A DNA stretch of 64,000 nt from Limanda limanda. Taxonomy: Eukaryota > Chordata > Actinopteri > Pleuronectiformes > Pleuronectidae. Both the position numbers and the translations under genes were made by a program. Position 1 is the stretch's first letter; each line of letters starts with the position of its first letter. Below the pieces are notes generated by a model, which saw nothing but the letters and a program-made list of their open reading frames with translations, made no database searches and was not told where the DNA came from. The DNA lies in contig NC_083638.1 in assembly GCF_963576545.1 (NCBI RefSeq), positions 5,849,659 through 5,913,658 on the forward strand, given 5' to 3'. Below, one piece after another: positions 14,536 to 28,030 of the stretch.

Positions 14536-17500
14536 TTAGCTGGAGTCTCTGTTCCTCTGGTTGCGCATGAGGGGCCGGTGGTTGCTCAAGATGTCCATGG
14601 AGTGCTGCCAGTGCCAGCAGGAGCGGCAGTAGTACTTGAAGCAGGCCTGTGCGTCAGAAGACAGTGGTTAAGCACATTTTATAATACAAGTGCTTGAATT
14701 CATTCACAACAAAGTAATTTAAAGAATAGTACTGTTTTACAAGGTCATAGCAAAATTGTATTTTATACATTTCTATCTTAAATCATCTAAAACCAGAAAA
14801 CTAAATATCTGAACCACTTCATTAAGTGGTCAAAACAAACAGACCTCCATCCCATAATATATCACTGCAAAATAAAACTGCAGTAAGAGAGTAAGGTCAA
14901 ACATGAACTTTCTTGCTAAATCTTTTGCAAACCTGGATAATTGTCAGCTTGTTTCTTGCTGTGGATCTTAGTTGTACTTTACTAAGAGAGGGTTAATTTT
15001 CTAATAAAACAGAATTAATACTTAAAAAAACAATGTTAATTTTAACATCATGTTTGATGAGATCAATAATGGTTCATTTTTCTATTAAGCCATTTGCTGG
15101 CATCTTATTTGTTTAAATTAATTATAAATGAAATCTTTGCTATTTAATGAATTCATGTTTTGAAATAAAAAGCAAATGATCTAGTTTAAACCAGACTTAG
15201 TCTTGTGAAGCTGATGCAAATCAAGAGAATATTTCTAAATATATAACATTTAGAAATACTAACCAAAATTGCATTTTATACATTTCTATCTTAAATCCTC
15301 TAAAACCAGAAAACTAAATATCTGAACCACTTCATTAAGTGGTCATAACAAATAGAACTCCATCCCATAATACCTCACTGCAAAATAAAACTGCAGTTAT
15401 AGGGAGTAAGGTTAAACTGTATAAAAAGGAAAGTTCTTGCAAAATCTTTTGCAAACCTGGATAAATGTCAGCTTGTTTCTTGCTGTGGTTCTTATTAACA
15501 GTTGTGTTTTCAATGAATTAATTTGTACTTTAATGAAAATAGGATAAATGTGCTGATAAACCAGAATTACATAGTAATTAAGGCAACAATGTTAATTTTA
15601 ACATTCCGTTTGATGAGAAATAATTGTTAATTTTTAAATTTAGTCACTTGCTGGCATCTTGTTGTTTAAATTTATTATAAATGAAGTCTGCTATTTAATG
15701 AATTATATATTTTGAAAAAAAGCAAATTATCTAGTTTAAACCAGACCATCATGTGAAGCTGATGCAAATCAAGAGAATATTACTAAATATATAATATATT
15801 TAGAAATACTAAGGCAGCCATTTGTGACATTTCATACTTGACTATTGGTTCCATCTGGAGCAAGACAACAGAAGCTCTGTTAGACCAGCACTTTGTCCTC
15901 AAACAATCATTCAGCCTCCCTGACATGACAAATACTTCATAGTATTTACATGGACAATACAAAGTTTCCTCTGACCTCATCTCTGCAGAAGAAAGGTCCA
16001 GGTTGGCGAAGGCAAACTTGACACACGGAGTCTTCCAGGTAGGGGTCGATCTGGACCTGAGGGAGGAGACAAGGCCGAGGAGTTCAGAGCGCAGCAGTGA
16101 CAACGAAGGTTTCCAGCCAAGCCACATTTTAAGAAATTAAATGAAAAATGCTTTCAAGCGATATCGATTTGTTCTTGAATTTTCTGCACACTCCACAAAT
16201 CACCCCCATGTCCACTGTGGTTGTGTGTGTGCAAATTAAAAAAGAACATTAAAACCAGTGGATGGAAGTACAAGTGAGAATCTGCTGACTAAGCACCAGC
16301 ATTTTAAAAATCATATTAAAATATTAGTCATCAGGGTTTAAGAGTTTATGCTGCATGCAAACTAAAAAACACAATTTCCAGTACAGACTCATCAGTTTGT
16401 GCACAGCAGCACAGACTCATTATAGAAAGTACAAAGACTAATCAGAGCATCTTACCTTCTTTGTAAACTTGGGTGTTTTAATCTCCACAAATGCTGCACA
16501 CACAGCTTTCAGATAACTGCGCTGATTGTTAAAAGTGACACGTCCAGAGCCTGCACACAAGAAAAGTTCAATGTCACTCAGGAGCTCATTGTTCGGCAAT
16601 AATTATTACAAACAGAATACCGTAAACACAGATAATGGTGTTTGCTCAATTTTGGAATAGATTTTACCTCAATGTTGAGCAAGGAATTAACGATTTGCAA
16701 TTTGTCACAAATCCTCATGACAAAGTTTAAATCTACACTTAATTTGCCCCAATTGCAAACACAACAAAACATTGATTGTGGTAATGTCTGAAAAGGTTAA
16801 ACTGAGCTTTTTTGTGTCTGAAAAGTTTCATCCATGACTAATCACTGAAGATGCACAGGAGGTTAGATTCAGGCTCTAGTCTGGTTTTCAGTTCCATTTC
16901 AACTATGCACATAATTACATTAGTAACTGAATGAAACCGGTCTCACCTATGGGATACTTGTGCTTGTCCGTGTCGATGCCGGCATACATGACGCCTCCAA
17001 ACAGGTCGTTCATGATGCTGGCCAGCGCCTCAGCGTTCAGCATGCCGTGCAGTGCGCCCACAAACACCGTCTTACTGGGATCCAAACGCTGGGCAGGGCA
17101 GCGCACGTAGTTACTGTCGGAGATCACCCAGGGGATGACCTGCACCTGTAGCAGCACGGAGGAAAGACAGGACTCAGAAGACTTGTATCGTTACAATATG
17201 AACATTTTTACTTTCCCACCATGCTGTCTGGACCAAGATAACCTTTAGACCTCATGTCACTGGCTGTTAAGGACGGGAATCGGCAGGGACCTCCCGATAC
17301 GATACTATCATGATACTTAGGTGGCGATACGATATGTATTGCGATTTCTGTGGGCATTGCGATTCTGTAAGTATTGCGATTCGATATTACGATTTCCTGG
17401 GATTTCTGGAACTGGACCATGAAAAAATGTTGAATCATAGCTTCAAATACCACAGTCAAATTCACTTAGAGCTTTACCAGTTTTATTTCAAATATTAACA

Positions 17501-20500
17501 TTAACTTAATGACTGCCGGGCAGCCAATAGAGAAAATAAATAAAAATGTTCCCTATTATTGTATAGCCCCTGTCAACTGCACACAAACTGACAGATTAAG
17601 AAATGTATGCCACTTAGGCTACTTTTAAACAATAAATAAAAGGTAAATTAAATAGAATGGATAAAAGTTTACTTAAAATATAAACTTTGAAATAAACAAA
17701 AAGTAGGCTATTGTTGTTTGCATGTAGGCGATGCAAAGCTAGTGCTTGGGTATGTTTAGATTCTTGTGCAAAAACAAGAGCTGGTCAACATACTCTGGGG
17801 TGATGTTGCTCCCCCCATATAAACCAATAATTATGTTTAAAAAAAAATCGAATTGGGAGGCAGCATGGCGATTTAAAACAGTCATTCACAAGAATCGCGA
17901 TTTGTAACTGAATTGATTTCACCCCCCCATCCCTACTGGCTGTGTGCTGGAACTACAACATGCCCTTGTGTATTTAATGAGCCTGAAAACACTGAACTAC
18001 AGCTTAAGGGGGAAGAGGAGGCCAACACTGCAGAGAGTGGAGCAGCACCAGGCTCTGGGGATAGTGGTGCAGAGCGGCTTTACACAGGGGATAACTGGTG
18101 CTGCCACTGTGGAAACTATGCACCGATGGAAACAGGAGTCACTGTTGTATTGAAATTCCAGCTCCAGCATGTTTAACATTACACACAAGCTCAGGGGAAC
18201 TTATGAACAAAGGTACTGGAGATGTAGTAGTAAACATCGGAGTTTTAAGATAATTACGTACATGTGTATTGAAGTTTATATTTGTGTATATGGTCTCTAC
18301 TCACGTCCTTGCATCTCATCCTGCGGCTGGACATCTTAAAGTAGTACTCCCTGTTGTCCTCGGGGGGGAACTGGTCCTGGGCGCAGGCGCGGAGCAAATT
18401 TCTGACGGACTTCTCATTCTCAAAAACCAGGTAAACATATCCTACACACGTCAAACAGTACAAGAATTTAGAATAAAGACAAAAAAAAACTGTCTGGTAA
18501 AATGATGTGGATTTATTTAGTCACATTTTTCAGGCAGCCAATACTGGAATGATCATTTTCAACAAGGGCAACAGAATTGAGTCATTTAGTTAAATAACAA
18601 TTCATAAGCTTTAACAGGACGGGTAAAAAAGCCTTTATATCTTCCAACTGAACCCAGGGGGCTATGCTAACTGTTTTCCAAAAAAGTGACAATTTCTTAC
18701 ATTAATATTTACTATTTATTTCATACATTATGCAGCTTTGCAGAAGGATGAGAATTAAATCAGAGCGAATAAAATAAGAGGCTGCTGAGAGATACACATT
18801 TTTAAATATATATTTTATAATAAATGTGCTCCAGCATTACTTTTAGTCCTATGGTTGTAATCTTTATTTGCATAATGTTTGAACGCATTCCTTTTTAGGG
18901 GCAAATGCGAGAAATAGTCGCACTGTGGAGCTCAGGCAGTTATTTTTTAATTTGCCAAAAAGCAGAAAAAAATGTCTTACCACAGAGGAGCAGAGGCCAC
19001 AAGTAGAACCACAAACACTTAACAGGACATTTGCAAGATCCTCAATCATGACCAACCCAACTATCATCAAAGTATAATTTACTACAGAGCTTATCAGTAA
19101 GGCATCTCTTTTATCCTCCACCTGCTTCTACCACCTTGCTTTATTCTCAAGTTATACCCAAAGTCATCACCCTAAGTATCTCTGAACTCCCACAGTCTAA
19201 CTCACCAGTTTACCAAGTGCTCACCACAGTGCCACCCTGAAACCAGTAAGTAAAAAGGGTCTACCAACTTGTCTTTACCTTTGGCCACATTACCTTTGGG
19301 AGGACAGCGAGGATGCTTTCCATCCTTACCCGGCCACTCCACAGTCAGAGGACCATACCCACTGAAGATGTTGATCAGGCCGGCTGGAACAAAGGTAGAG
19401 GGAGAAGGGACGAGGTTATTGTCACAGAACAAACATTTTAATACATTTCTTAAGCAAACAGAGAAAGCTTCAACTCTCAATATTAGAAAAGCAACAATTA
19501 TTCTAATTGAGCCATCTTCAATCAATTGTGTCAGTTATTCTCATCAAAATAAATATCTCTGGTTCCCACTTTTCAAATGTGACACTTGCAGATTTTCATT
19601 TATATACACAACAATAAGCTGAATCCCAAGGTTTCAGACTGTTCATGAGAAAAATACATTTGTGGCTACTGAGAAATTACGAGAGCCATTTTTCCTCCAT
19701 CAAATTTAATAGACTGGATTCATCAAAATCGTCTCCAGATTAATTTATAAGGAAAATCATTATCAATTGTATCTGTACCTAGTAGCTTCAATGAATCATA
19801 AAGAAGTTTTTGCAACAGATTCAATAATTTTAACCCATTTAGACTTAACTTATTGAAATATTCGAATTGGTGCATTAATTCAAAATCTCAAACATTAAAC
19901 TCAAAAAGGTGATAGAGCCTCCTAATGTATTTTAAACAATCTCTGCCAGCAACACATCCCAACATTATGTTTAAACAGCAAAAATATAGAAGGATGGACT
20001 TGAACTCAGCCACATTAATTTAATTTGTATTGCACCAAATCACAACCAGGCAGCATTTTACATAAGGTCCAGACCCAACAAAACTATAGAGAAACCCAAC
20101 AGCTCCCACAATGAGCAAGCACTTCAGCAACTGTGGAGTTAAGCTCTGTAACAGGAAGAAACCTCTAGAAGCGGACTGTGTGGGCGGACATGTGCCTCGA
20201 CTGGTTTGGGTGAGAGGATGAGAGAGAAAGGAGAGGTGGAAAGAGAGGGGCTGCACATTCAGGCTGATAAGCATCACTAAAAACATCTCAAACTAACTGG
20301 CCTGGCACTGTGTAATTAAGCAAATAGCAGGTTGACAGCAGCACTTACCTTCTGTGACGTCCCAGGGCACGCCTCCAAGAAAGACCTTGCAGGAATACAT
20401 GGGATCCTTGTTGTTCCTGGGAGGCAGCTGACCGCTCCAGGTGAATGTGGCCTCATTCACAGCTGATGAGTCAAAAAAAAGAAATTTAGCCAAAATTCAC

Positions 20501-23500
20501 AGGTCACTCACCACATAAAGCTGTGTCTCAATTCAGCAGCTGCAGACTGACAACAGTTCCAATTCAAAGGCTCCTTCAAACCCGTCCTTCCATCCAACAG
20601 GTGGATCCTTCACAGCTCAGCTTATCCCCGGATTTAATGCACTTTAGAACCATTTTTCCCAAAAGGTTACGCAGCAACGAGACATCCAAAGCCTCAGTTC
20701 AACCGAACCATTAATGGCACATAAAAAAAAAAAAAGGGGACATTAAACCTCCTGTGTCCAACTTCAGCTTTGTTGCTCGGCAACAGTAATAAGGGCATGA
20801 GGAGCTGGTGACGCCGATCACAGAAAGCTTAAACAGACCCGAGTTGAGACACAACTAAAGAATGAAACTGAGCAACAGGAAAACTAACAGGTAGGTGCAG
20901 TGATAGATTTTTAACGTGAGTTTGTTGGATTCACCTGCAGCCTGCCTGTGCAAGCGGGCCTCCCTCTCAATGCTGAACGCATCATCCGACTGGTCAAGCA
21001 CATCAGAGCCCGGCCATGGAGATCCAGTACGCCAGCGGCGGGAAATGGCTGAGGAGGGGCTTGCAATGGATGATGGGGTCAGGGGAGAGCTGGAGTCCTG
21101 GGGGTCCATACGAGAGCCCAGTCGCAGCAGATCCTTCTGCATGCTCGATGCAAGATAAGGCAGTGGGGGGGAAATCCGCAGAGTGGACTGAAGAGAAAGA
21201 AAGATGCAGACAATTGATTAATGGGGAAAGCCAACTTTGAAAATCAATCATAAACCGAAGTGAAATGTTTGGCCATCAATCAGAAATGGTAAACAAGTCT
21301 GAAAATGACTCATGGTTGTTCAATTAGCTTTCATATCTGATTAGTAAAGTATCTTTGAGAGATTCCCCACCTGCATGAACAAAAACAATCAGAAATAATA
21401 ATACACCTGTATATTGATTTTTGTGAAGACCGGTCAATGTGAACACGTTCAAGGGGTCTCGGGGGTCTCCGTTGAGCCATTTTGTGACGCCCATTGAAAA
21501 TTCCTTCAGAATACGTAAATTTTCACCACTTTCTAACTTTCTGCAAATTTTGGTAAGAAGTTGAGCATGGTAAAGCCCTCAAAAAGCCAATTCATTTGCC
21601 TGAATTATAATAATAATCCTTACAATTTCAATAGGGTCTCACCTGACACCTTTGATGTCAGTGCTCGGGCCCTAAAAAACAGGAGATGCAGAATCAAGTG
21701 TGGTGTTTCTTACCAGCATGTCACAGAGGTGGTCCGAGCCAGAGCTGAATCCACTGGTCTCCGAGTCCTCGGGACTGCTGGAGCGAGAGTCCAGGAAGGA
21801 GGTGGACTCCAGTCGGTTCGCCATGCGGGCCATGCTGGGGAACTTCTCCAGGAAGTCAGCAGTCATGCTCATGGACTCGGGGGGCAGGTAGCCTGGGGGC
21901 TTCCCGAGGATGCTACTGAAGGGACTGTTCAGAATACCTAGCACTGTGCAAACGGGACAGTTACACCACTTAGTGTGAATGAGGCCCTGTTCAGACCCGG
22001 TATTAACATCAGTTTTGAGAGATGTGATCACATGGGGACAGTTTTAAGTTCGTCTGTTCATACCTGGATCTAAAATGTGCCCTGAATGCATCTGGTGATC
22101 TCACTTCTTCGCTTGCAAATAAACATCTGTGTTCATCAACACCAAATGATGTTTTTACCCAGTGGAACTTTACAGATGTTTCCGATGTTTGTGCGTGTCA
22201 GGGAGAGACAGTCAAAGGGAGAGAGAGAGAGAGCCAGAGAGCCAGAGAGAGAGATAGAGACAAAGAGAGAGAGAGAGACAAAGAACCACTCAAGGAAGAG
22301 ACTGAGAGAAATTTAAGTAAAATATACGTTGGTCAGAGTTGATATTGCGGCGATGGTCAAACAAATCAAATGTTTAGACCCTGAGAAGTGTAAAAATAAG
22401 ATTTATTCCAAATGTGGTTGTGATCAGATCACTTAGGACTGATGGAGAAGAAAGTAGGTTTATTCTGTCAAGGGTACTTTCACTAAAGTACTGAAGAGAA
22501 TGTGAAGTGTGTGCTGAGTCTGCAGAGTTCAATTGATTTGGTCAGGAGACGCGCTGCAAATACAAGTTTCTAAAGATCACATCTTTCCTCCTCAAAGGGA
22601 AAGCTCTTTCACAAATGGATTAATAAAAAGAAAATGGAGCTTGTTTGAAAGACTTGATGTGCCAGCTGAACACAAACAGCAACCAGAGAAGCTTGAGTTC
22701 AAGCATATTCACTTTCGATATCAGAACGAATCCTGGAGGCTAATTCATCACCACCCAAACAAAGCCCAGAGACCGGCGAGTATCAACCAGCGTCTTCTTC
22801 CTTCTGGATAACCCAGTGAGTCAGCTGGCAACCGTGACAGATGCGTACTGCGTGGCCTGTAGCGGTGAACATGAGGCTCGGAGGGGATTATTCAGCTGTA
22901 GGCTGCATTCAAAGCTCTGTCCTACTTTGATGCGGGCCCAGTTTAGAAATCGCTAAATGAAGTTATGCCGGGTCAGTTTGGACATGCAGCGATAAAACTA
23001 CGGCTCTGCAAATGGGTCAGGACTAATGGGACAGAGTTGTTAAGACATTTAAACTCATCTTAAAACTATGGACAGCACATAAAGCAGCATTTACTTCATT
23101 TTAGTTCTCACATTATTCCAGTATGTGACCAGACCTCCAAATATCAACACCTAATCCATGGGAAATATAGTTAAATCATTAGACGTAGCAGGGGCTGATT
23201 CAGTAGCTTCGCTGTGTTTGTGTGTGTGTTGGATTACCAGAGATGCAGCAAAGCAAAACTGCCACATCATCCTCCCTAGCGACGCTACAGCCTGTTCCCA
23301 CACAGACACACACTGCTGTTAACCACTACACTTTTCTATGCAAACAAGGGCCACTAAAAGCAAGGCACACAACCACAGATGCTGCGTTTCCCACCGTCAT
23401 GTACCGATTAATGGGGTCATGAGAGCAAACACAAACTGCTGGGAGAACACACACACAACTACCAACCTGACTCTGGGACACAATCTGATAAACTGAAGAC

Positions 23501-26500
23501 TAAGTGGAAGGTTTTAATGTGAATCTGAAATACATTCAGGTGAATAATAGGGCCTGGTACTTACTGGAGGGTGAGCTGGTCTGAATCTGGGAGGGGGAGG
23601 AATGAGAGTCCGTCTCCTGGCTGCTCCAGGGTCTGTCCCAGCCGGACAGACGGAGAGACTGGAGGCCCAGGCCCAGGTCTGTGACACCCGGGGAGCCCCT
23701 GGACGGCGGCATCTCCTGGGAGCCCGGCACACAACCACAGTTGGGGAAGAGCATCCTCCTGCTGCCCACTGCAGCCAGCTCCGACTCTTTTTGGTCTGAG
23801 ATCCGGTTCAGAGGAGCAGCAACAAGAGAGAGGAAAGAAGGAAGTGTTAGAAAGGAACAGTTGTTTCGGTCCGCGCTACAGGGAGAACAGCAGCGAGAGG
23901 CTTGTTACACACGAAAACCGGTGAAAAATAAAAAAACTTTCATCACCACATCTCCCCCTACCCTGGCTGCCGGGGGAGCTAACCTGCTGCTTCTGTGCCC
24001 GGAGCAACTGCCATGCATCTCCGTCCGCATCACTGACCCACCTAGCAGCATGTGACATGGCTGCTGATGCACTCGCACACCCCTGCTAATGACATCAGCT
24101 TTCCCCCACCTCCCGGCATCCTTGCCTAACAACTGTGTAATGAAAAAATTCCTGTCAGAGCTATTGGCTTGTTGATAGAAGTACTCCCCTCTCTGGTCGG
24201 CACGGCACGTCTCTGAGTCGGTGGGAAGGCAGCGACCACCACCGCTGCTGCCGCTGCCGCTTCTTACTCTGTGTGTCTCGCCTTGTTTCCTGAGCGAGCC
24301 GACAGAGCGGCAGGGAGAGAGAGGGAGGTGTGGGGCAGAGCTACAGCGGCAGGGTGGGAGGCAGCATGGGGAGATGGGAGCGAATGACTCAGCAGACCTG
24401 AATTAAAAGTGCTTCAGAATTGAGGACGCTCTTGATGATATCATTTTTAAAAATCATTGTACTCGGTGTTCGGTGAACTCCTGTGCATGTTTTTTCCCCA
24501 CCACTGCACGGACACGGGGAAGAATGAGGCGAGCGGAGCCTGGTTGTGACACGAGCAGCTGACTGATCAGATGTTGAGGACGGAGAGATTTGCACCGCCA
24601 GCTCCTCCCTGCCCTCTCCAGGCCTGGAACGCTTCCAGCAACAGCACTGATTCAGCAAACAGCAGACAGGGGCGGCCGAGGCAGAGAGGCCACAGCAGAA
24701 AGTTCAGCTCAAGATCCAATTTAGTTTCGTGTCCCTTAAAAGTTGCATAAGGTTTGTGTTGTGCTGCTGCTGCTGCTGCTGCTCAGGTACGACTAAGCAT
24801 AGCGCTACACAAAAATGAATAGTCCCAAGTGGAGAGGTGCCCTAAGCAAATTGAATATTCAGGGAAAGGACGCAGGCAGGGTGCTGAGCTTAAATCTTGG
24901 CAAATCTCACTCCGGGGGTAAAAAAAAGACGGAGAATTGCTGCAGTGCTGCAGAAGGCGATGCACCATGAATCAGCTGCTGGCACTGGAATCATACTGAC
25001 AAGGTGAAGGAGCTTTAACAGACGGCAATTGTGCCTGAGAAAGTAAAAGGGCCCCTTCATTGTTAGGGATGAAACTTCCCAGCTGAAAAGAAATCCACTA
25101 TTGTTAAAAGGAACTTATTCTGGGTTTTTCTGGTCTGAATGGGGAACAACAAAAAATGAATAAAGCTGCAGACTTCAAATGTCTTAATTTACGTTACTGA
25201 ATATGAATGTCTTTTGAAAACTTTAAACTAAAGGCAAGAATTAAAAGAATATTCATCTTTGTTTCTTTGAAATATCCCTAAATCTAAAGTCTAATTCAAA
25301 TATTACACAGGTTAATTTCTGTAAATTAACCAATTACCGATTATTAAGTTACCGAGACATCCGAGTCTATTCTGGGAATTTTAAGACTAAACGATTTTCA
25401 TTAATAACTTTTTCTTGCTTTTGCAGCTAGTTCCATTATCTTTCTTTTGAGTCCATCTCCACCAATTTGATCCAATTTCTGGAAAACAAATTACAACTGC
25501 ATCTACTCTTTTGACTCTGTATTTTTCCAGCTGTCCCTCTTTGTTTCCTTGGTGAAGCTAAATTCTGACACTGACGACACAAAGCAGTGACTCATCTGTT
25601 TGACCGGACTCACACACACCAGGTGCATGTTTACCCATCAGATCTAATGTCGTCAGTTGTCCATGTACCAATCTGTTATCATCCTTGTTATTGATCTCTC
25701 ACTTCCTACTGACGCACCAGAGTTTCTATTTTATCCCAGTTATGTCACTTCTCACCTCTTGCGTGGAGGTCATGTTCTCACCCCGGTCTGTTGGTTGGTA
25801 GGATTACCCAATAAGTACAAAACAGATTTTCACGAAACTTGGAAGGATGGGACGCAGGCCAAGAGAGAAGCCATTGTAATTTTGCCTGGATTTGGACAAA
25901 GGAAGTAATCAAATCGGGTTCACGCTTGGCCATTGTGGCCTAGGGAAGTGCGGTTATGAATTTTGTGCGATTTCCCTATGCTACACATTCAAAAGGATAA
26001 TAAAATTTGAATTCACAGGGACCAGCGCTCTGTAGCACTTGAAGATCGAGTCGATTGCTCTGAAAATACCAACATGAAATGGATGTAAATCATTTAAAAA
26101 CGCGTTTGTATAGGCCTCACATGCTAAATAAGCAAATTTTTGACGATAAAAACCGGATTTGGACAAAGGAACTAACCGAATTCACGCTTGGCCATTGGGC
26201 CCAGGGAAGTGTGGTTGTGAATTTTGTGCGATTTCCCTATGCTACACATTCAAAATTATAATAAAATTTGAATTCACAGGGACCAGCGCTCTGTAGCACT
26301 TGAAGATCGAGTCGATTGCTCTGAAAATACCAAGAAATGGATGTAAATCATTTAAACGCATTTGTAAAGGCCTCACATGCTAAATAAGCACATTTTTGAC
26401 GATAAAAACCTTCACTGCAGATAAACCAGGTAGGACGAACTTAAACTAACTTCATTCTGAACCATTATATAAAAACACATAAATGATAAACATGGACCAG

Positions 26501-28030
26501 TGCTCTGTAGCCCTTGAAGATCGAGTTGATTGCTCTGAAAATACAAACATGAAATGGATGTAAATCATTTAAACGCGTTTGTAAAGGCCTCACATGCTAA
26601 ATAAGCAAATTTTTGACGATAAAAACCGGATTTGGACAAAGGAACTAACCGAATTCACGCTTGGCCATTGGGCCCAGGGAAGTGTGGTTGTGAATTTTGT
26701 GTGATTTCCCTATGCTACACATTCAAAATGATAATAAAATTTGAATGAATAATGAACCAGCGCTCTGTAGCACTTGAAGATCGAGTTGATTGCTCTGAAA
26801 ATACCAACATGAAATGAATGTAAATCATTAAAACGCATTTGTAAAGGCCTCACATGCTAATTAAGCAAATTTTTGACGATAACCTTCACTGCCGATAAAC
26901 CTGGTAGGATGAACAGAAATTTACTTCACTCTGAACCATTATATAAAAACACATAAATGATAAACATGGACCAGTGCTCTGTAGCACTTGAAGATCGAGT
27001 TGATTGCTCTGAAAATACCAACATGAAATGGATGTAAATCATTTTAACGCATTTGTAAAGAGCTCGCATGCTAAATAAGCAAATTTTTGACGATAAAAAA
27101 CGGATTTGGACAAAGGAACTAATCGAATTCACGCTTGGCCATTGGGCCCAGGGAAGTGCGATTATGAATTTTATGCGATTTCCCTATGCAACACATTCAA
27201 AATGATAATAAAATTTGAATAAACATAAACCAGCGCTCTGTAGCACTTGAAGATAGAATCGATTGCTCTGAAACTACCAAGATGAAATAGATGTAAATCA
27301 TTAAAACGCATTTGTAAAGGCCTCACATGCTAATTAAGCAAATTTTTGACGATAAAACCTTCATTGCCGATAAACCAGGTATGATGAACAGAAACTAACT
27401 TCACTCTGAACCATCATATGAAAAGCATATCAATAATAAAACAGTGACAGTGTGTTGTAGACCTGCTGGAGGTTAAAATGGACTAAATTTAGACTTAGCA
27501 GTGCCACCGGTTAAGCTAGCAGGCCTTTCAATGGAGGCCTGACTCCAGCCTCCCTATGGTCCTGACCCGGGTCTACCTTGCTCTGACCCGGGTCCACCTG
27601 CTCCTGTGTGAACACGAAGTGGCACTTTACCACTCAGCAGGTGTGGCTGGCCCTTGGAGCCGCTGGGTGTGGTGCACACACCGGTGAAATCCAGAGCGTT
27701 GCCCAGCATGGTGTTCATCCGGCGGAAGATGTCTGCGTTGCTGCAGGTGGACAGGGCCGGGCACTCCGGGTCCGGGCTGTCCGGCCTGCGGGACTCGTTT
27801 CTCTGGGAGGAGGACAGGAGAAGGGACGGGAGGAAGGAGGACAGGAGGGAGGACAAGAAGGAGAAGGAGAAGTTTAACCAACCCACCGGGGACACGTGGA
27901 CAGGAGATGGAAGGTGTTTCTGGCTCCAGGGGGCTTCATGAAAGGTCACATGGTGGTGGTCTCCTGGCTCCAGAAACACCTGGAGGGACCGAGAGGAGGA
28001 ACCGCAGGGACTCACCAGGGAAAACGCCAT
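14536..28030 (-). CDS. cpeb1: Cytoplasmic polyadenylation element-binding protein 1
   Basis: Binds U-rich CPEs in 3' UTRs and controls cytoplasmic polyadenylation and translation in oocytes and neurons. Coding exons in transcript order: 28030-28016, 27802-27631, 23795-23565, 21943-21714, 21187-20935, 20462-20349, 19383-19294, 18441-18305, 17145-16947, 16550-16456, 16056-15976, 14646-14536. The total of 1728 nt gives 575 residues (human ~566), and all phases close. The start is MAFSL, as in human. N-terminal regulatory motifs: LDSR at residues 190-193 (Aurora A/CaMKII site) and TSGFSS at 202-207 (beta-TrCP degron type). RRM1 is ~325-414 (RNP2 VFLGGV 327-332, RNP1 GYVYLVFE 369-376). RRM2 is ~439-512 ([10 protein letters not shown]). 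The ZZ-type zinc domain is ~524-556, with Cys 524, 527, 536, 541, 546, 549 and His 551, 554. It ends NQRNRDSS. Residues 6-20 differ from the human N-terminus. No damage is seen. Introns contain several repeats, listed separately. Confidence 0.96.
14757..15812. repeat. Tandem duplication in last cpeb1 intron
   Basis: Two direct copies: about 14750-15262 and 15263-15812. Shared landmarks include ttttatacatttctatctta, ctgaaccacttcattaagtg, the phrase ctgcagt near an agtaaggt, and, at the right end, gatgcaaatcaagagaatat. Small indels separate the copies. The duplication is local and non-coding. Confidence 0.85.
17268..17935. mobile_element. hAT-like non-autonomous element in cpeb1 intron
   Basis: The flanks are an exact 8-bp duplication, CTGGCTGT at 17260-17267 and 17936-17943. 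The ends are TAAGGACGGG and, on the other strand, TAGGGATGGG. The interior is rich in cgatacgatat and gcgattc motifs near both ends, typical of short fish hAT-derived elements. There is no transposase frame. It lies in the intron between the exons at 17145-16947 and 18441-18305. Confidence 0.8.
20028..20262. repeat. Interspersed teleost repeat
   Basis: Contains aacccaacagctcccacaat, gagcaagcacttcagcaact, acaggaagaaacctctagaa and a GA-rich tail. This module is one I recognise as widespread in percomorph genomes. A second partial copy lies at about 44780-44910 (ctcccacaatgagcaagcac motif in both). The class is not certain. Confidence 0.6.
22200..22312. repeat. GA-rich simple sequence
   Basis: Imperfect GAGA and GAGACA repeats in the cpeb1 intron between exons 3 and 4. 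Confidence 0.8.
25757..25890 (+). repeat. Dispersed fish repeat, copy 1
   Basis: The order gtggaggtcatgttctcacc, then gattttcacgaaacttggaa, then ggatgggacgcaggccaaga is a module I recognise as common in fish genomes. Related copies in the same orientation lie at about 36575-36835 and 61429-61690. It abuts the tandem array that begins at ~25885 and seems to have contributed sequence to it. Confidence 0.6.
25885..27440. repeat. Alternating A/B higher-order tandem array
   Basis: A core of ~125 bp (ccagcgctctgtagcacttg through acatgctaaataagcaaatt) recurs six times, near 26021, 26280, 26490, 26757, 26970 and 27229. Spacers alternate, except at the left end where two A spacers occur in succession. 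Type A (gatttggacaaaggaactaa ... tttccctatgctacacattc) occurs near 25890, 26157, 26631 and 27106. Type B (ataaaccaggtaggacgaac and relatives) occurs near 26407, 26880 and 27358. The composite period is about 475 bp. The array is in cpeb1 intron 2 and is non-coding. Confidence 0.85.

Noticed and set aside
27608..27941. Plus-strand open frames opposite cpeb1 exon 2
   Set aside because: They are antisense shadows of the GC-rich coding exon at 27631-27802.
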